A stretch of DNA of 5,598 nt from Candidatus Tharpella sp. Lineage in GTDB: Bacteria > Desulfobacterota > Anaeroferrophillalia > Anaeroferrophillales > Tharpellaceae. The notes under the pieces are model-generated. The model searched no databases, was not told the DNA's origin, and was given only the letters and a program-made list of their open reading frames with translations. The DNA is taken from the NCBI GenBank assembly GCA_021163565.1, contig JAGGTT010000288.1, forward strand, positions 1-5,598. The letters run 5' to 3'. Below, in pieces: positions 5,480 through 5,598 of the stretch. Both the position numbers and the translations under genes were made by a program. The first letter of the stretch is position 1, and the number at the start of each line of letters is the position of its first letter.

Positions 5480-5598
5480 TCACTCATCAATGACTTCGTA
5501 TTCGGCGTATTCAACATCGCTCTTGGGGTTGAGACCGTACGCATTGGTTCCGGCAGTACTGTCCTGAATACAGAAATAGATTAGAACCAGAATACCAA
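5480..5598 (-). CDS. C-terminal fragment of a small membrane protein, possibly DUF805/RDD-like
   Basis: On the minus strand a frame enters from the right edge and ends at TGA (5482-5480), giving the last 38 residues. It begins with a hydrophobic stretch, GILVLIYFCI, as from the end of a membrane helix. Then comes DSTAGTNAYGLNPK, followed by an acidic tail ending EYEVIDE. The D-x-x-x-G-x-N-x-(Y/F)-G-x-(N/D)-P pattern right after a helix resembles the C-terminal signature of small DUF805-type inner-membrane proteins (the E. coli YhaH type). The resemblance is by eye on a short piece, so the family is tentative while the frame is credible. It lies upstream of the cupin gene on the same strand, 92 bp away; no clear promoter was found in between. 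Confidence 0.6.
   Translation of the reverse strand, partial: GILVLIYFCIQDSTAGTNAYGLNPKSDVEYAEYEVIDE

Overview
This window most likely comes from a Gram-negative, Desulfobacterota-like (deltaproteobacterial) chromosome. That rests on the TRAP-transporter subtype, the exported formylglycine-generating-enzyme-like protein and the moderate base composition. It is an inference from family resemblance, because no marker gene is present.

Layout. Positions 1-530 hold the 5' part of a minus-strand gene for an exported FGE/SUMF1-fold protein that runs off the left edge. A 240-bp AT-rich divergent spacer (531-770) leads to a plus-strand PHP-fold phosphoesterase of the TrpH/YciV type (771-1712). A 212-bp spacer (1713-1924) follows, with a candidate promoter and a 20-bp dyad placed where a repressor would bind. 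Next is a complete three-gene TRAP transporter operon: dctP (1925-2947, periplasmic binding protein), dctQ (about 3135-3611, small membrane subunit) and dctM (3608-4909, large membrane subunit, overlapping dctQ by ATGA). Between dctP and dctQ lie a GC-rich hairpin and a long imperfect inverted repeat that resembles a small dispersed palindromic element. A strong intrinsic terminator (4933-4964), symmetric enough to work in both directions, closes the operon. Two minus-strand genes converge on it: a small cupin protein (5387-5049) and, upstream of that, the last 38 codons of a small membrane protein (5598-5480) that enters from the right edge.

How it works together. DctP would capture an organic-acid-type solute in the periplasm and deliver it to the DctQM carrier, which is driven by an ion gradient. 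No catabolic enzyme or regulator lies next to the operon, so the substrate cannot be read from context. The PHP phosphoesterase, cupin and FGE-like genes appear to be independent units.

The most unexpected structure is a split direct repeat of about 26 bp (11 + 11 identical bases). One copy is at the 3' end of the PHP gene (1696-1721) and the other lies just past the operon terminator (4992-5018). It brackets the TRAP operon and may mark an insertion or duplication. I found no sign of a phage, CRISPR, defence, toxin or biosynthetic system, and nothing here supports a wholly new system.
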